Shown piece by piece: positions 1 through 8,905 of a stretch of 64,000 nucleotides of DNA. Every line of letters begins with the position of its first letter. Position 1 is the first letter of the stretch. Both the position numbers and the translations under genes were made by a program. The DNA is from Streptomyces roseolilacinus (GTDB taxonomy: Bacteria; Actinomycetota; Actinomycetes; Streptomycetales; Streptomycetaceae): contig NZ_BMSV01000012.1 of assembly GCF_014649335.1 (NCBI RefSeq), positions 186,001 to 250,000 of the forward strand, given 5' to 3'. The notes under the pieces were generated by a model, which was not told where the DNA came from, did no database searches, and was given only the letters and a program-made list of their open reading frames with translations.

Positions 1-108
1 CAGCGCGACGATCGGCTCGCGCTCCGGCCAGTCGGCCCGTGCGAGCAGGCGGGGGGCCACGACGGCGACCAGCACGCCGAGCGCGAGCAGCGCGAGGGAG
101 ACCCACAT
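1..108 (-). CDS. N-terminus of a membrane protein, probable M56-family (BlaR1-like) peptidase, cut by the window edge
   Basis: Only the first 36 codons are present, reading leftwards from an ATG at 108. They encode a hydrophobic segment (residues 2-18, rich in L, V and A), then a basic turn APRLLARADWPERE. From memory this start resembles streptomycete M56-family metallopeptidases, which are multi-spanning membrane proteins often paired with BlaI-type repressors. The zinc motif would lie outside the window, and no BlaI gene is visible upstream. The family call is an inference from a short stretch; the reading frame itself is well supported. Confidence 0.55.
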   Translation of the reverse strand, partial: MWVSLALLALGVLVAVVAPRLLARADWPEREPIVAL

Positions 109-119
109 GGCGTCAGCCT

Positions 120-139
120 ATGAGCGTGACGCCGCTCAT
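120..139. promoter_or_regulatory. 20-bp dyad upstream of the M56-like gene
   Basis: ATGAGCG at 120-126 and CGCTCAT at 133-139 form perfect 7-bp arms around six bases, 11 bp upstream of the start codon at 108. The position suits an operator or a 5'-leader hairpin. No regulator is assigned. Confidence 0.3.
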
Positions 140-355
140 CGGCACCCGCGACCACGGAAGTGACGCACACCACGGCCCGAGCCCCCCCTGGACCCCGCCC
201 CCCCGCGCCCGCTCCGGCCGGCCTCCCCCTCCACCGTCCCGGTCCCGCGGGTGCCGAGGCGGCGGGGTGCCCCGTGCCGGGGCGGACCTGCACCGGGAGG
301 GACCCGTCCGGCGGCTCGTGGACCCGGAGCGGTGGGCGAGACCCGGGTGTCCCCC

Positions 356-477
356 TGAGGGGCCGCGTTCTCTGCCGGGGAGGGGGGAGGGCGCTCATGC
401 GGGCCGCTCGCGGGGTTGAGGGGCCACGCTCTGTGCCGGGGAGGGGGACGGCGCCCCCCTGTGGCGCTCGTGGAGCC
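356..477. repeat. Imperfect 61-bp tandem duplication
   Basis: Two copies begin with TGAGGGGCC (356 and 417) and share CTCTGTGCCGGGGAGGGGG-like cores with scattered substitutions. No coding function is evident. Confidence 0.55.
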
Positions 478-489
478 GAAGGGGCGCGC

Positions 490-561
490 GGGTGTCGACA
501 GGCCGATCGCGCGCAGGCCCTGAGGAACGAAGGGTTGAGCACGTTCGGCCTGTCGACACCC
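490..561. repeat. 17-bp perfect inverted repeat with 38-bp spacer
   Basis: GGGTGTCGACAGGCCGA (490-506) is the exact complement of 545-561. The stem is strong but the loop long, and no T-run follows, so it may be a dispersed extragenic element rather than a terminator. Confidence 0.6.
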
Positions 562-648
562 GCTCACAGCGCCCCGGAGGCGGAACGAGCCAAAAAAACA
601 CAGCTAGGCTCAACCCTCGAACAAAGCGCCGAGGGGAGAACGCTCACG

Positions 649-1197
649 ATGGACACCGCACCGCCGCAGGACGCCCGGGAGACCTACCGCGACGCCGTCG
701 AGGCGGACGTCCCCGCGCTCGTCGCCCTCGTGGAGTCCGCCTACCGGGGTGACGCCAGCCGTGCCGGCTGGACCACGGAGGCCGACATCCTCGACGGTCA
801 GCGCACCGATCCGGACGGTGTCCGCGCGGTCATCACCGCGCCGGGTTCGCGGCTGGTCGTGGTCGAGCGGGACGGTGCGCCGGTCGCGTGCTGCCAGTTG
901 GAGCACCGCGGTGACGTGGCGTACTTCGGGATGTTCGCCGTGCGTCCGGGGGCGCAGGGTGGTGGGCTCGGCCGGCGTGTCCTGGCGCGGGCGGAGCGCC
1001 TGGCCCGTGAGGAGTGGGGCGTGCGGGAGATGCACATGACGGTGATATCCGTGCGCGAGGAGCTGATCGCCTGGTACGAGCGGCGCGGTTACCGCCGTAC
1101 GGGACGGATGACGCCGTTCCCGTACGGCGACGAGCGCTTCGGTGTGCCGCGCCGCGACGACCTGGAGTTCGAGCTGCTCGTCAAGGAGCTGGGCTGA
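649..1197 (+). CDS. GNAT-family N-acetyltransferase
   Basis: The 182-residue product has the GNAT fold signature. A FAVRPGAQGGGLGRRVL stretch (about residues 104-120) is motif A (R/Q-x-x-G-x-G/A), which binds the acetyl-CoA pyrophosphate, and WYERRGYRRTGR near the C-terminus is the usual last strand-turn. It should transfer an acetyl group to a small molecule or amine in the cytoplasm; the substrate cannot be read from sequence. The ATG at 649 follows GAGGGGAG at 631-638 at suitable spacing; longer in-frame starts upstream would translate non-coding DNA. Its 3' end overlaps the convergent clp gene by 17 bp. Confidence 0.85.
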   Translation: MDTAPPQDARETYRDAVEADVPALVALVESAYRGDASRAGWTTEADILDGQRTDPDGVRAVITAPGSRLVVVERDGAPVACCQLEHRGDVAYFGMFAVRPGAQGGGLGRRVLARAERLAREEWGVREMHMTVISVREELIAWYERRGYRRTGRMTPFPYGDERFGVPRRDDLEFELLVKELG

Positions 1198-3793
1198 TCC
1201 CGCCGGCCGGTTCGGGCGCCGTGTCGGGGCCTGGTTCCGTACGGAAGTCCAGGCGGCCGTCCGCCACGTCCACGCGGACCCGGCCGCCGGTGCCGAGCCG
1301 TCCGTCGAGCAGCAGCCGGGACAGCCGGTTGTCCACCTCGCGCTGGATCGTGCGGCGCAGGGGCCGGGCGCCGTACTCGGGTTCGTAGCCGCGGCGGGCC
1401 AGCCAGTCGACGGCCTGGGGGGCGAAGTCCACGGACACGTGCTGTGCCCGCATGCGGCGGCGGGTGTCCTCCAGCAGCAGGTCGGTGATCTGCCGCAGCT
1501 GCGTCTCGGTGAGCCGGCGGAAGACGACGATCTCGTCGATGCGGTTGAGGAACTCGGGCCGGAAGTGTTCGCGCAGCGGTCGCAGCACCCGGTCGCGGGC
1601 CGCCTCCTCGTCGTCCGCCCGGTCCGCGCCGAAGCCGAGGACGCCGCGTCCGGTGCCGATGGCCTCGGAGCCGAGGTTGCTGGTCATCACGATGACGGTG
1701 TTCTTGAAGTCGACGGTGCGGCCCTGCGAGTCCGTCAGCCGTCCGTCGTCGAGGACCTGGAGCAGGATGTTGAAGACGTCCGGGTGCGCCTTCTCCACCT
1801 CGTCGAGGAGGAGAAGCGAGTAGGGGTGCCGGCGGACCGCCTCGGTCAGCTGTCCGGCCTCCTCGTGGCCGACGTATCCGGGCGGGGCGCCCACCAGCCG
1901 GCTGACGGTGTGGCGCTCCTGGAACTCGCTCATGTCGAGCCGCACCATCCGCTCCTCGCTGCCGAACAGCGCGTCGGCGAGGGCGCGGGCCAGTTCGGTC
2001 TTGCCGACGCCGGTCGGGCCGAGGAACAGGAAGCTGCCGATGGGGCGGCGCGGGTCGGCGAGGCCGGCCCGCGAGCGGAGGACCGCCTCGGAGACCACCG
2101 ACACCGCCTCGTCCTGGCCGACGACCCGTTCCCGCAGGTGCTGTTCGAGGCCGAGCAGCCGTTCCTTCTCCTCCTGGGTGAGCCGGCTGACGGGGATGCC
2201 GGTCTGCCGGCTGATGACCTCCGCGATGTCCTCGGCGGTCACCTCCAGGACCCGGTCGTCCCGCATCAGGGGTTCGCCCCGGCCCGCCTTGATGCGGTCC
2301 TGGATTTCCTGGATGCGGTCGCGCAGTTCGGTGGCCCGTTCGTACTGCTCGGCGGCGACGGCCTGGTCCTTGTCGCGGACGAGCTGCTCGGCCTCCCGTT
2401 CCAGGGCGCGTACGTCGGTGTCCTGCGAGCGGGAGCGCAGCCGGACCCGGGCGCCCGCCTGGTCGATCAGGTCGATGGCCTTGTCGGGCAGGAACCGTTC
2501 GGTGAGGTAACGGTCGGACAGTTCGACGGCGGCGCGCAGCGCGTCCTCGGCGTAGCGGACCTGGTGGTGCGCCTCGTACCGGTCGCGCAGTCCGCGCAGG
2601 ATCTCCAGGGCGTCCTCGGGGCTGGGCTCGGGGACGAGGATCGGCTGGAAGCGGCGGGCGAGGGCGGCGTCCTTCTCGACGTGGCGGCGGTACTCCTCCA
2701 GGGTGGTGGCCCCGATGACGTGCAGTTCGCCGCGGGCGAGCGCGGGCTTGAGGATGTTGCCGGCGTCCATGGAGCCGCCCTCCGAGCCGCCGCCGCCCGC
2801 GCCGACGACGGTGTGGAGTTCGTCGATGAAGAGGACGAGCTCACCGGAGTGGGCGCGCACCTCCTCGATGATGGCGTTCATCCGTTCCTCGAAGTCGCCG
2901 CGGTAGCGGGTGCCGGCGACGACGCCCGTCATGTCGAGGGCGACGAGGCGCCGGCCGAGGAGCGTGTCGGGCACGTCGCCGTCGGCGATGCGCTGGGCGA
3001 GGCCCTCGACGACGGCGGTCTTGCCGACGCCGGCGTCGCCGACGAGGACGGGGTTGTTCTTGCCGCGCCGCGACAGCACCTCGACGGTCTGCTCTATCTC
3101 CTCCTCCCGGCCGATGACCGGGTCGATGCGGCCGGCGCGGGCGATGTCGGTGAGGTCGCGCCCGTACTTGTCCAGGGTCGGGGTGCCGTGCTGCGGTGCG
3201 GGGCGCTGGTCGGCGGCGGTGTTCTCCCAGCCGCCGGACGGCCCGCCGCGGGGGGTGGGGGTGCGGGAGGGCGGTCCGGGGACGGAGCCCGGGTCGAACC
3301 GGGCGGCGCGCAGGATGCGGCCGGCCGCCGAGTCGGGGTTGGCGGCCAGCGCGGCGAGGACGTGCTCGGGCCCGATGTAGGAGGCGCCGATGTTCCGGGC
3401 CAGGTCGTGGGCGTCGAGCAGGGCGCGCTTGACGGCGGGGGTGACGGCGATCCGGCCCTGCGGCGGGCCCTCGCCGGCCGTGCGGTCGATCTCGGCGGCC
3501 AGTTCGTCGGGGTCGGCTCCGGCCCGGACGACCAGGTCGCGCGTCGGCTCGGTGTCGAGTGCGGCGCGCAGCAGGTGTTCGGTCTCCAGGTCCGCGCTGC
3601 CGTGCTCGGCCGCGTAGGTGGCGGCGTCGTCCACCATGCGGCGGGCGGGCTCGCTCATCATCCGCGCGATGTCGATGTACCGGGGGCCGCGCCGGGCGGC
3701 CGAGGCGGCCGGGGTGCCCCCGAACAGGCGGGCCAGAAACTCACTGAACGGGTCGGGGCCGAAGCCCTCGGGTCCGAGGAATCCGTTGCTCAT
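1181..3793 (-). CDS. ClpC/ClpA-type AAA+ unfoldase
   Basis: This 870-residue class I HSP100 protein has an N-terminal Clp_N repeat domain (about 40-165), a first AAA+ module with Walker A GDAGVGKT (252-259) and Walker B VLFIDE, a central UVR-like segment (DKDQAVAAEQYERATELRDR), and a second AAA+ module with GPTGVGKT near residue 600. The UVR segment points to the ClpC rather than the ClpA branch. An LGF tripeptide (GVLGFGAD) sits where the ClpP-docking loop is expected, so it probably feeds substrates to ClpP. It differs from the textbook essential ClpC by a Gly/Phe-rich start (MSNGFLGPEGFG) and a Pro-rich linker (about 170-205), and may be a second paralogue. No ClgR or HspR box is evident upstream. 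Confidence 0.9.
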   Translation of the reverse strand: MSNGFLGPEGFGPDPFSEFLARLFGGTPAASAARRGPRYIDIARMMSEPARRMVDDAATYAAEHGSADLETEHLLRAALDTEPTRDLVVRAGADPDELAAEIDRTAGEGPPQGRIAVTPAVKRALLDAHDLARNIGASYIGPEHVLAALAANPDSAAGRILRAARFDPGSVPGPPSRTPTPRGGPSGGWENTAADQRPAPQHGTPTLDKYGRDLTDIARAGRIDPVIGREEEIEQTVEVLSRRGKNNPVLVGDAGVGKTAVVEGLAQRIADGDVPDTLLGRRLVALDMTGVVAGTRYRGDFEERMNAIIEEVRAHSGELVLFIDELHTVVGAGGGGSEGGSMDAGNILKPALARGELHVIGATTLEEYRRHVEKDAALARRFQPILVPEPSPEDALEILRGLRDRYEAHHQVRYAEDALRAAVELSDRYLTERFLPDKAIDLIDQAGARVRLRSRSQDTDVRALEREAEQLVRDKDQAVAAEQYERATELRDRIQEIQDRIKAGRGEPLMRDDRVLEVTAEDIAEVISRQTGIPVSRLTQEEKERLLGLEQHLRERVVGQDEAVSVVSEAVLRSRAGLADPRRPIGSFLFLGPTGVGKTELARALADALFGSEERMVRLDMSEFQERHTVSRLVGAPPGYVGHEEAGQLTEAVRRHPYSLLLLDEVEKAHPDVFNILLQVLDDGRLTDSQGRTVDFKNTVIVMTSNLGSEAIGTGRGVLGFGADRADDEEAARDRVLRPLREHFRPEFLNRIDEIVVFRRLTETQLRQITDLLLEDTRRRMRAQHVSVDFAPQAVDWLARRGYEPEYGARPLRRTIQREVDNRLSRLLLDGRLGTGGRVRVDVADGRLDFRTEPGPDTAPEPAGGISPAP

Positions 3794-4078
3794 AGATGAC
3801 CGTCCCAGTTGTCCCAGTCCGTCACTGTTCGTTCAGGATTCTCGCCGGTCACGGCAAAATCCAGCCACGCGGGTTCCCCCGGGATCGCCCGTTACACCCC
3901 GGGTCCGCGGGGTGGACCGGGTGGGGCGGCCGATGTGGCCGTTTCGTCCCCACGAGACGGGAAAAACGGCGGTGACCACGGGGGTCTGGCAGGATAATTT
4001 CCTCTGAGCTCACTTGTGGCGAAGAACCGTAGATGGATACGGTGCCTTTACGCGAGGTTCTCCTGTGGAGGAAGTGAG

Positions 4079-5476
4079 ATGACGGAAATTCTTGTGCATG
4101 ACGCTGTCGGTGGCGGGCTGTCCACCGATGTCCGGGTGGTCGACCACCCCGCGTGGCCGCAGCTCAAGAATGCCGTGGAGGAGATCCGCGTCTGGCAGTC
4201 GGCCGACGGCTCCGTCGACCTCGACGCCGAGGACGCCCCGGCCCGCGCGGACGTCGACGCCGCGCTCGACCGGATCGTCGCCGCCGTCGAGCGGCTCTCC
4301 CCGCTGCTGCCGCACGGTGCCGCGTACCACCGCGCGCTCGTCGCCGACCTGCGCCGCTGGGCGGCCGGCGGCTACGGCGTGCCGGACTTCCTCGACTCCC
4401 TGATGGCGTTCCAGCCCGCCGCCGAGCGCGTCGACGGCCGGCAGCACCTCGTGGTGTTCCCGATGTACACGCAGAACGGCAACCCGGACCGCAACCTGGA
4501 GGCCGTCGTCCTGCGCATGGTGTGGCCGGAGTGGCTCGCGGAGCTGGAGGCCACCCGCTACGACAACCCGCTCTTCTGCGGCATCACCTTCGAGGACTTC
4601 ACCTCGGGCTACGACACCAACTCGGCCGTCCTCTTCCCCGAGACCGTCGCCGTCCGCGAGGCCCCCGAGAGGTTCACCTGGGGCGGCATCTTCTGCGACC
4701 GCGAGGCCGCCCGCTTCCGCCGCGTCACCGAGGCCGCCGTCGCGGTCCTCGGCGTGGAGCTGCCCGAGGACATCCAGGAGATGCTCGGCGACCAGCAGCG
4801 CTGCCAGGAGGCCTTCGTCCTGTGGGACATGGTCCACGACCGCGCCCACAGCCACGGCGACCTGCCCTTCGACCCGTTCATGATCAAGCAGCGCCAGCCG
4901 TTCTGGATGTACGGCCTGGAGGAGCTGCGCTGCGACCTCACCGCCTTCAAGGAGGCCGTCCGCCTGGAGGCCGAGGGCAACCCGCACGGCCGCGACGTCC
5001 AGTACGCCGTGCTGTTCGACCGGATGTTCCGCTTCCCGGTCACCGGCGACCGCGTCCGCAACTACGACGGCCTCGGCGGCCAGCTGCTCTTCTCCTACCT
5101 CCACAAGCACGACGTGGTGCGCTGGACCGACAACACCCTGCACATCGACTGGCAGCGCGCCCCCGAGGTCACCAACCAGCTGTGCGCCGAGATCGAGAAG
5201 CTGTACCGCGACGGCATCGACCGCCCCAAGCTGGTCCACTGGTTCGCCGCGTACGACTTCGTCTCCACCTACCTTGCCCCGCACCCCGGCTCCCGCTGGG
5301 CCAAGGGCCCGGACGCCCTGGACGTCTCCCAGCCGCCGCGCAGGCTCGTCGACGACGTGCTGCCCGACGAGTTTCCGCTGAGCATGTTCTACGAGGCCCT
5401 CTCCAAGAAGCTGAAGTCCGTGATCGCCTCCACCAAGGGCATCACCCCCGCGGACGTCGAGAGGGCCGCCGCGTGA
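4079..5476 (+). CDS. DUF6421 family protein
   Basis: This 465-residue protein of unknown biochemical function matches what I recall of the DUF6421 family, conserved in Streptomyces. It is soluble, with no signal peptide or membrane span. It has conserved aromatic/acidic blocks such as VFPMYTQNGNPDRN, CGITFEDFTSGYDTNSAVLFPE and HDRAHSHGDLPFDPF; the His/Asp-rich last block could bind metal, which is inference. The ATG at 4079 follows GGAGGAAGTG; a GTG at 4016 is a possible longer start but lacks a ribosome site. It is the first gene of a tight three-gene operon with an SDR and a threonine aldolase, so a role in amino-acid or hydroxy-acid metabolism is plausible. Confidence 0.85.
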   Translation: MTEILVHDAVGGGLSTDVRVVDHPAWPQLKNAVEEIRVWQSADGSVDLDAEDAPARADVDAALDRIVAAVERLSPLLPHGAAYHRALVADLRRWAAGGYGVPDFLDSLMAFQPAAERVDGRQHLVVFPMYTQNGNPDRNLEAVVLRMVWPEWLAELEATRYDNPLFCGITFEDFTSGYDTNSAVLFPETVAVREAPERFTWGGIFCDREAARFRRVTEAAVAVLGVELPEDIQEMLGDQQRCQEAFVLWDMVHDRAHSHGDLPFDPFMIKQRQPFWMYGLEELRCDLTAFKEAVRLEAEGNPHGRDVQYAVLFDRMFRFPVTGDRVRNYDGLGGQLLFSYLHKHDVVRWTDNTLHIDWQRAPEVTNQLCAEIEKLYRDGIDRPKLVHWFAAYDFVSTYLAPHPGSRWAKGPDALDVSQPPRRLVDDVLPDEFPLSMFYEALSKKLKSVIASTKGITPADVERAAA

Positions 5477-5535
5477 GCGAGCACGCGCCGGGTACGACCG
5501 GGACGTCCGGTACGCAGACGGAGGAGACGAAGACC

Positions 5536-6294
5536 ATGACCAGCAACGGGAACGGCGAGCCGCTGGACGGCGCCGTCATCGCGGTCGCCGGGGCGGCCGG
5601 ACCCGCGGGCCGCGCGGCCCTGCTGCGGCTCGCCGAGGCGGGCGCGACCGTCGTCGCCGCCGACGCCGACCCCGAGCGCCTCGCCGAGGCCGTCGACGCG
5701 GCCCGCTACGCCCACGGCGGCGCCACCGTCGTCGGCGAGACGGTCGACCTGCTCGACGCGGCCGCGACCCGCGAGTGGGCCGACAAGACCGAGAAGGAGT
5801 TCGGGCGGATCGACGGCCTCGTCCACCTCGTCGGCGGCTGGCGCGGCAGCGCCACCTTCGGCGAGTTCGACCCGGCCGACTGGGAGCTGCTGGAGAAGCT
5901 GCTGATCCGCACCGTCCAGCACACCTCCCTCGCCTTCCACGAGGGACTCAAGCGCAGCGACCGGGGCCGGTACGTCCTCGTCAGCCAGTCCGGCGCGAGC
6001 AGCCCGACCGAGGGCAACGCCGCCTACGCCGCCGCCAAGTCCGCCGCCGAGGCGTGGACCCTCGCGCTCGGCGACTCCTTCCGCAAGGCGGGGGGCGAGG
6101 ACGGGCCGAAGGCCGCTGCTGCGATCCTGGTGATCAAGGCACTGGTGCACGACGCGATGCGCGCCGAGCGCCCGAATGCGAAGTTCGCGGGCTTCACCGA
6201 CGTCAAGGACCTGGCCGACGCCATCGCCGGCGTCTGGGACCGGCCCGCCCAGGAAGTGAATGGACAGCGCCTGTGGCTGACCCCGAAGCCGTGA
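5536..6294 (+). CDS. SDR-family NAD(P)-dependent oxidoreductase
   Basis: A short-chain dehydrogenase fold of about 252 residues. It has an N-terminal strand and Gly-rich loop (VIAVAGAAGPAGRAAL), an altered NAG region (HLVGGW) and a catalytic YAAAK after SQSGASS. The Gly-rich loop deviates from TGxxxGxG, as in SDR subgroups whose cofactor use varies. Two starts compete. A GTG at 5473 overlaps the previous stop as GTGA; the ATG at 5536 has a clean GGAGGAG at 5520-5526 and starts next to the conserved fold, so I chose it. It is the middle gene of the DUF6421 operon, and the next gene begins 22 bp before its stop. Confidence 0.85.
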   Translation: MTSNGNGEPLDGAVIAVAGAAGPAGRAALLRLAEAGATVVAADADPERLAEAVDAARYAHGGATVVGETVDLLDAAATREWADKTEKEFGRIDGLVHLVGGWRGSATFGEFDPADWELLEKLLIRTVQHTSLAFHEGLKRSDRGRYVLVSQSGASSPTEGNAAYAAAKSAAEAWTLALGDSFRKAGGEDGPKAAAAILVIKALVHDAMRAERPNAKFAGFTDVKDLADAIAGVWDRPAQEVNGQRLWLTPKP

Positions 6295-7370
6295 CCCCGG
6301 CGTTCCCCACCCGTACCGACGCGCGCCGTCACCACGACCCGTCGGTACGGGGCTTCGCCAGCGACAACTACGCGGGAGCCCACCCCGAGGTCCTCGCCGC
6401 GCTGGCCGTCGCCAACGGCGGCCACCAGATCTCCTATGGCGAGGACGACTACACCGACCACCTCCAGCGGGTGATCCACAGCCACTTCGGCCCGACCGCC
6501 GAGGCGTTCCCGGTGTTCAACGGCACCGGCGCCAACGTCACCGCCCTCCAGGCCCTCGCCGACCGGTGGGGCGCGGTGATCTGCGCCGAGTCCGCGCACA
6601 TCAACGTGGACGAGGGCGGTGCGCCCGAGCGCATGGCCGGGCTCAAGCTGCTCACCGTGCCCACCCCGGACGGCAAGCTCACCCCCGAGCTGATCGACCG
6701 GCAGGCGTTCGGCTGGGACGACGAGCACCGCGCCATGCCGCAGGTCGTCTCCCTCGCGCAGAACACCGAGCTCGGCACGGTCTACACGCCCGACGAGATC
6801 CGGGCGATCGTCGACCACGCCCACGGCCTGGGCATGAAGGTCCACCTCGACGGCGCCCGGCTGGCCAACGCGGCCGCGTCGCTGGACGTGCCGATGCGCG
6901 CGTTCACCAACGCCGCGGGCGTGGACGTCGTGTCGCTGGGCGGCACCAAGAACGGACTGCTCTTCGGCGAGGCGGTCGTCGTCCTCGACCCCGAGGTCGG
7001 CCGCCACATGAAGCACCTGCGCAAGATGTCCATGCAGCTCGCCTCCAAGATGCGGTTCGTCTCCGTGCAGTTCGAGGCGCTGCTCGCGAAGGACCTGTGG
7101 CTGCGCAACGCCCGGCACGCCAACGCGATGGCACAGCGCCTCGCCGAGGGCGTCCGGTCCGTCGACGGGGTGGAGATCCTCTACCCGGTGCAGGCCAACG
7201 CGGTCTTCGCGCGGCTCCCGCACGACGTCAGCCTGCGGCTGCAGAAGCGGTTCCGGTTCTACTTCTGGGACGAGGCGGCCGGCGACGTGCGCTGGATGTG
7301 CTCCTTCGACACCACGGAGGACGACGTGGACGCCTTCCTCCTGGCGCTCAAGGAGGAGGCGGCCCGCTAG
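6273..7370 (+). CDS. Low-specificity L-threonine aldolase (PLP-dependent)
   Basis: A 365-residue fold-type I PLP enzyme of the threonine aldolase/beta-eliminating lyase group. It would cleave L-threonine or L-allo-threonine to glycine and acetaldehyde. Visible markers are FASDNYAGAHPEVLAAL near the start, NGTGAN in the cofactor pocket, the HLDGARLANA block with the PLP-contacting Asp and Arg, and SLGGTKNG, whose lysine should form the Schiff base. GTG 6273 (MADPEAV) is chosen because it couples translation to the SDR gene; GTG 6291 is an alternative. It is last in the operon and is followed by two hairpins. Confidence 0.9.
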   Translation: MADPEAVTPAFPTRTDARRHHDPSVRGFASDNYAGAHPEVLAALAVANGGHQISYGEDDYTDHLQRVIHSHFGPTAEAFPVFNGTGANVTALQALADRWGAVICAESAHINVDEGGAPERMAGLKLLTVPTPDGKLTPELIDRQAFGWDDEHRAMPQVVSLAQNTELGTVYTPDEIRAIVDHAHGLGMKVHLDGARLANAAASLDVPMRAFTNAAGVDVVSLGGTKNGLLFGEAVVVLDPEVGRHMKHLRKMSMQLASKMRFVSVQFEALLAKDLWLRNARHANAMAQRLAEGVRSVDGVEILYPVQANAVFARLPHDVSLRLQKRFRFYFWDEAAGDVRWMCSFDTTEDDVDAFLLALKEEAAR

Positions 7371-7373
7371 GGA

Positions 7374-7430
7374 GTGTCTTCGAAGTGGCGTCGTCCGCCC
7401 GTCGGCCGGCAGACGGGACTTCGAAGACAC
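7374..7430. repeat. 13-bp perfect inverted repeat just after the threonine aldolase gene
   Basis: GTGTCTTCGAAGT at 7374-7386 is complementary to 7418-7430, with a 31-bp spacer. It begins 3 bp after the stop codon and may act as a 3' stem. Confidence 0.6.
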
Positions 7431-7449
7431 GACCCAGGGCCACACGCGC

Positions 7450-7490
7450 CGGCGGCCGGCCGGAGGACCAGGTCCTCCGGCCGGCCGCCG
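7450..7490. terminator. Bidirectional terminator between convergent genes
   Basis: A 20-bp perfect stem (7450-7469 with 7471-7490) surrounds one base. It lies between the rightward threonine aldolase operon and the leftward acyltransferase gene and should stop transcription from both sides. There is no long T-run, as is usual in Streptomyces. Confidence 0.8.
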
Positions 7491-7518
7491 ACGTGTCCGC
7501 CCCGACCCGGCTCCGCCG

Positions 7519-8232
7519 TCAGCGCAGCTCCGCCGGGGTGGGCGCGGTACCGCCCAGGTGCGCCGGGATCCACCAGGTGTCCTCCGCGTCCCTCGGACGC
7601 ACCGGGTACGCCCGCTGGGCCGCCTCCAGCAGGTCCTGGACCCGCTCGCGCAGCCGCCGCGTGATCGCCCCGGCGTACTGCTCCGTCGGCGCCTCCACGG
7701 GCTCGCCCACCCGGATGGTCACCGGGATGTGGCTGCGCCGGAAGTTCCGGGGGCGGCCCTTCGTCCACAGCCGCTGCGTCCCCCACAGCGCCATCGGGAC
7801 CAGCGGCACGCCGGCCTCTTGGGCCAGCCGCGCCGCACCCGACTTGAAGCTCTTGAGGGTGAACGACTGGGAGATCGTCGCCTCCGGGAAGACGCCGATG
7901 ACCTCGCCGGAGCGCAGCGACTCCAGCGCGTGGCGGTACGCCGCCTCGCCCTGCCCGCGGTCCACCGGGATGTGCTTCATGCCCCGCATCAGCGGACCGG
8001 AGATCTTGTGGCGGAACACCGAGTCCTTCGCCATGAACCGCACCAGGCGCTTCTGCGGCCGGGCGGCGAGTCCCGTGAAGATGAAGTCGAGGTAGCTGAT
8101 GTGGTTGCTGACGAGCACCGCACCACCGGTGTGCGGGATGTTCTCCGAACCCTGAATGTCGATCTTGAGGTCGAGCGCCTTGAACATCGTGAGCGCGGCG
8201 CCGACGACCGGCCGATAGACGAGTTCTGCCAT
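7519..8232 (-). CDS. PlsC-like lysophospholipid acyltransferase
   Basis: A 237-residue protein of the 1-acylglycerol-3-phosphate acyltransferase superfamily, acting at the inner face of the membrane. The catalytic NHxxxxD motif is NHISYLD (residues 43-49). The acceptor-phosphate site is FPEATIS (about 115-121), a variant of the usual FPEGTRS. MKHIPVDRGQGE and VPLVPMALWG match blocks III and IV. It would acylate lysophosphatidate or a related lipid. The FPEAT variant is common in actinobacterial paralogues of unknown acceptor, so the exact substrate is uncertain. Confidence 0.87.
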   Translation of the reverse strand: MAELVYRPVVGAALTMFKALDLKIDIQGSENIPHTGGAVLVSNHISYLDFIFTGLAARPQKRLVRFMAKDSVFRHKISGPLMRGMKHIPVDRGQGEAAYRHALESLRSGEVIGVFPEATISQSFTLKSFKSGAARLAQEAGVPLVPMALWGTQRLWTKGRPRNFRRSHIPVTIRVGEPVEAPTEQYAGAITRRLRERVQDLLEAAQRAYPVRPRDAEDTWWIPAHLGGTAPTPAELR

Positions 8233-8482
8233 CTGGAGAACGCCCTTCTTCTGTCTGCCTGGGGAGGGTCCTCCCGGCGGAAGTTACGCAGCCGTAGGTA
8301 TCCGGCCTGGCCCGATGCTGCCCCATGTACCGCGCCCAGGCCAGCCCGAACCCCGCTTCGGGGGCGGAATGAGGCGAGATACTCGTCACGTCGCCGTACC
8401 GGGACCGCCGCCGGGGGAATCACCGGGGCCCCGCACGGCGCTGTACGGACCGGAAGACCGGGCGACGGGAGGCGGGGCCGCG

Positions 8483-8842
8483 ATGGTGCGGGACGGTGCG
8501 GAGGAGCGGTACGGGCGGGCGCTCGGCCCCGGGGACCTGGGGGCCGACCTGGGGGAGCGGGCCACGCTCGTGCAGTTCTCCACCGCCTTCTGCCAGCCCT
8601 GCCGCGCCACCCGGCGCACCCTCGCCGACGTGGCGGACATGGTCGCCGGCGTCGCCCACGTCGAGATCGACGCCGAGCGGAACCTGCCCCTCGTCCGGGA
8701 CCTCGGCGTCACCGCGACGCCCACCGTGTTCGTCCTCGACGCCGCCGGCCGCGTGGTCCGCCGCGCCGCCGGGCAGCCCCGCAGGGTCGACGTGATCGCC
8801 GCGCTCGGCAGGGCCCTCGAAACCCCCGCTGACCGGCCGTGA
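8483..8842 (+). CDS. Thioredoxin-family protein
   Basis: A 119-residue single-domain thioredoxin fold. FCQPC supplies the redox pair (Cys37 and Cys40) after the strand TLVQFST, and TATPTVFVLD supplies the cis-Pro loop. No signal peptide is visible, so it should act in the cytoplasm as a disulfide reductase or a specialised thioredoxin. The ATG at 8483 follows GGAGGCGGGGCCG. It runs divergently from the acyltransferase and upstream of the leader-peptide/flavin-reductase pair. Confidence 0.85.
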   Translation: MVRDGAEERYGRALGPGDLGADLGERATLVQFSTAFCQPCRATRRTLADVADMVAGVAHVEIDAERNLPLVRDLGVTATPTVFVLDAAGRVVRRAAGQPRRVDVIAALGRALETPADRP

Positions 8843-8905
8843 CGCTGATCGCATCTTCCCGCGCGGCCTTGACGCGGGCGGCCGCGCGTGGACAGGCTGA
8901 CGACC

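Larger units (their letters stand above)
109..648. other. 540-bp intergenic region with a tandem duplication and a long inverted repeat
   Basis: I see no gene here. The very GC-rich open frames have no ribosome binding site or recognisable protein. The region holds the dyad at 120-139, an imperfect 61-bp tandem duplication (356-416 and 417-477), and a perfect 17-bp inverted repeat (490-506 with 545-561). A run of seven A at 591-597 and a TAGGCT at 604-609 precede the acetyltransferase gene and may belong to its promoter. Confidence 0.5.

Noticed and set aside
1142..3799. 885-residue open frame opposite the clp gene
   Set aside because: It is the antisense of a strongly supported ClpC-type gene and has no motif; such shadows are common at this GC content.
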